Part shown: positions 62,398 to 64,000 of the stretch, in pieces
How positions within the stretch are numbered: position 1 is the stretch's first letter
How the letters are laid out: every line of letters begins with the position of its first letter
Assembly (NCBI GenBank): GCA_010692425.1
Contig: JAAHHJ010000004.1
Location: forward strand, 123,680-187,679
DNA: 64,000 nt
DNA from: Symploca sp. SIO3C6
GTDB lineage: Bacteria > Cyanobacteriota > Cyanobacteriia > Cyanobacteriales > Coleofasciculaceae
Reading direction: 5' to 3'
Notes under the pieces: generated by a model
Told to the model about the DNA's origin: nothing
Database searches by the model: none
The model's input: the letters and a program-made list of their open reading frames with translations, nothing else
Translations under genes and position numbers: made by a program

Positions 62398-63669
62398 ATG
62401 CTAAACGCAGCATTTTTACAGGGAATCTTAGGAGCTTCCAGTTTGGTTTTAGGAGCCTTAGTGGGAGTTTTCTGGCAACCAAGGAAGACTTTTTCCGCTG
62501 CAATTATGGCTTTTGGCAGTGGCACTCTGTTGTCAGCAATCGCCTTTGAAATTACTATTCCCATTCACCGCGAGAGTGGATTTTTGCCACTTCTATTCGG
62601 ATTTATTGCTGGTGGTATTCTCTTTACAGGTATCACCCATTATATTGATCAGAAGGGAGGCTTCCTGCGCAAACCTGCCTCCAGTCGCCGCTACCTTATG
62701 GAACATCGACAAGAGCAGGTATCAGATGTCCTCAACCGCCTTGCTCACATTGAGGTGATGAATACTTTACCACTTAATGAAAGACAAGCGATCGCTCCTT
62801 TTATTAAACCAGTTTATGCACAACCAGGAGAGGTACTTTGTCAAGAGGGAACCCCAGGAGAGTACTTCTACATGATTGTTGAGGGTGAGGCTGAGGTGCG
62901 CAGAGATCAGAAAGTTCTTAATACCATGGGAGCGGGGGAAGTTTTCGGCGAGATGTCGCTGTTAACGGGGGAACCACGCTCAGCCACTGTGATTGCCCAA
63001 ACTACAATGAAATTATATCAGTTGCACCAGAGACACTTTAATGATGTGCTAAGTTGGTCTCCCCATATGGCTTGGGCACTAAGCCGTGCTTTAGCAAGGC
63101 GACTACGATTCTCTACTGATTCGCGGGTTGCAGTAGAAAAAAATTTAGACCGTTGGCGGCAAAGGTTGATTGATAAAGTAGAGTTAGATTTATTACTTAC
63201 AGAAGACCCTGTTACCCTAGAGGGATTAGTTAAACGCTCTGCTCCTGTAGCAATAGTAGTGGGTACTTTGATTGACAATATTCCGGAAGCGGCTGTGATT
63301 GGAATTAATGTTGGGGAGCATAGTTTCGGCTGGTCTTTTTTGTTAGCTGTGTTTATTTCCAATTTCCCAGAGGCATTGTCGAGTGCCAGTGGTATGAAAC
63401 AGGCAGGAGCCGGAAAAATTCAGATTCTCGCTTTATGGATTGGGGTAGTTTTACTGAGTGGTTTTTGTGCTGTTGCTGGCTATTCTTTGGGAAGCACCAT
63501 GCCCTATCTGTTGGTGGCAGTGGCTAGGGCTTTAGCTGGTGGTGCAATTCTGGCAATGTTAGCAAGTACAATGATGCCTGAAGCCTATGAGTTAGGGGGC
63601 TCTTCAGTTGTTTTCTCGACTATTCTGGGATTTCTACTTGGTTTTTTTGTTTCCTCTAGTCACATCTAA
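62398..63669 (+). CDS. ZIP-like membrane transporter with an inserted cyclic-nucleotide-binding domain
   Basis: The protein has 423 residues. Three membrane helices (about 5-90) are followed by a CNB domain at about 108-235: EVLCQEGTPGEYFYMIVEGE and the phosphate-binding cassette FGEMSLLTGEPRSATV, which keeps the ligand Arg. Five more helices follow (about 270-420) with DNIPEAAVIGINVGEHS and SNFPEALSS, reminiscent of the metal-binding HNxxEG/HExPE motifs of ZIP permeases. The CNB domain thus takes the place of the usual cytoplasmic loop between helices 3 and 4. I infer metal or ion transport gated by cAMP or cGMP. The loss of His in DNIPEA makes the substrate uncertain. Confidence 0.82.
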   Translation: MLNAAFLQGILGASSLVLGALVGVFWQPRKTFSAAIMAFGSGTLLSAIAFEITIPIHRESGFLPLLFGFIAGGILFTGITHYIDQKGGFLRKPASSRRYLMEHRQEQVSDVLNRLAHIEVMNTLPLNERQAIAPFIKPVYAQPGEVLCQEGTPGEYFYMIVEGEAEVRRDQKVLNTMGAGEVFGEMSLLTGEPRSATVIAQTTMKLYQLHQRHFNDVLSWSPHMAWALSRALARRLRFSTDSRVAVEKNLDRWRQRLIDKVELDLLLTEDPVTLEGLVKRSAPVAIVVGTLIDNIPEAAVIGINVGEHSFGWSFLLAVFISNFPEALSSASGMKQAGAGKIQILALWIGVVLLSGFCAVAGYSLGSTMPYLLVAVARALAGGAILAMLASTMMPEAYELGGSSVVFSTILGFLLGFFVSSSHI

Positions 63670-63801
63670 TACCGGTTTTATCTATATTGGCTGTAGATGC
63701 TGATGACGCCGAGACGCCCAGACGCGGGAATGGATGTACAGCAGGCATTTGTCAAGGGCCTACTTTTGTCCTTCACATAGCTTAACAAAAAATTAGTTAC
63801 T

Positions 63802-63826
63802 CGTAGGTAGCAAAAATCAACCTACG
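63802..63826. terminator. Hairpin after the transporter gene
   Basis: CGTAGGT (63802-63808) pairs with ACCTACG (63820-63826) around an 11-nt loop. It lies between the transporter stop and the transposase fragment; no T-run follows. The remainder of 63670-63873 shows nothing. Confidence 0.4.
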
Positions 63827-63873
63827 GCTTTGTGTAATGGGCTCAAATTACACGATAAATCAAGGCTTCAAGA

Positions 63874-63888
63874 TATAGCGCTGCGCGC
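63874..63888 (+). repeat. Terminal inverted repeat of the IS630-type element
   Basis: TATAGCGCTGCGCGC lies 9 bp beyond the transposase stop, where an IS630 element should end. It matches the inward-reading right end of the four MITEs, TATAGCGCTACGCGC, at 14 of 15 positions. Confidence 0.75.
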
Positions 63889-63896
63889 TGGTGTGT

Positions 63897-64000
63897 TTAC
63901 AAATACTGAAAGGCTGCATCCGCCGCTTTGTGGACATCAAAATTATACTTAGGCAACTCTTTTCTAATCGCTGTTTTGACTTTGTGCCACCAGTGTTCAA
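63897..64000 (-). CDS. IS630-family transposase, C-terminal end (partial)
   Basis: The minus strand is open from the window edge to a TAA and encodes EHWWHKVKTAIRKELPKYNF, then DVHKAADAAFQYL. This is the typical IS630 ending: the catalytic Glu (E of the DDE triad) precedes HWWHKVK, the equivalent of the P(I)E-xxW motif. The first two catalytic residues lie outside the window. A terminal repeat follows at once. Confidence 0.75.
   Translation of the reverse strand, partial: EHWWHKVKTAIRKELPKYNFDVHKAADAAFQYL

Overview
The window is from a cyanobacterium, probably a filamentous, repeat-rich one. The evidence is psbO (photosystem II manganese-stabilising protein), sasA (circadian output kinase), a SigF-type sigma factor, a valyl-tRNA synthetase carrying the cyanobacterial CAAD membrane anchor, PII, many HIP1 octamers (GCGATCGC), abundant heptamer/octamer minisatellites and pentapeptide-repeat genes. 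I saw no rRNA, tRNA or CRISPR array.

Layout. 0-12 kb: pentapeptide-repeat genes (one partial), a DAHP synthase gene behind what looks like a tandem attenuator, valS, a four-helix-bundle gene framed by inverted minisatellites, and a ParE/RelE-type toxin-antitoxin pair between two copies of a pentapeptide gene's 3' end. 11.7-20.5 kb: housekeeping genes (glnB, rdgB, a phosphohexomutase, psbO, sigF, a pilus-type lipoprotein, hisS). 20.5-23 kb: a mobile-element graveyard with nested MITEs, plus a glycosyltransferase. 23-35 kb: a very large acidic protein, fragments of a polyketide synthase and a type II thioesterase, an exosortase with a PEP-CTERM-tagged VIT/VWA membrane protein, an FkbM methyltransferase, a truncated CheB-CheR fusion, and a scar joining a transposase start to an orphan NRPS carrier domain.

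35.3-47.2 kb is the most distinctive region, a compact and apparently undescribed natural-product locus. It holds a flavin-dependent halogenase-like enzyme with an N-terminal TubC docking domain, a broken second TubC start, a SnoaL/NTF2-like protein, a single-module NRPS (TubC-C-A-T-TE), a methyltransferase, an SDR lacking the canonical YxxxK, and a duplicated ABC exporter (one copy without an ATPase, the other with a nine-copy acidic heptapeptide repeat and a C-terminal tail). All genes point the same way with short gaps, so they probably form one transcription unit that makes, tailors and exports a short, possibly halogenated and methylated product.

47-64 kb: two hybrid sensor kinases, a YebC-family protein, a secreted CHAT protease-like protein, a GH57 enzyme, sasA, a Nudix hydrolase, a DUF760 protein, a Tat-exported multicopper oxidase, a small secreted protein, and a ZIP-like transporter with a cyclic-nucleotide-binding domain inserted in it. 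The right edge cuts an IS630-family transposase whose terminal repeat nearly matches the ends of the four ~100-bp MITEs in the window, suggesting that it or a relative mobilises them.
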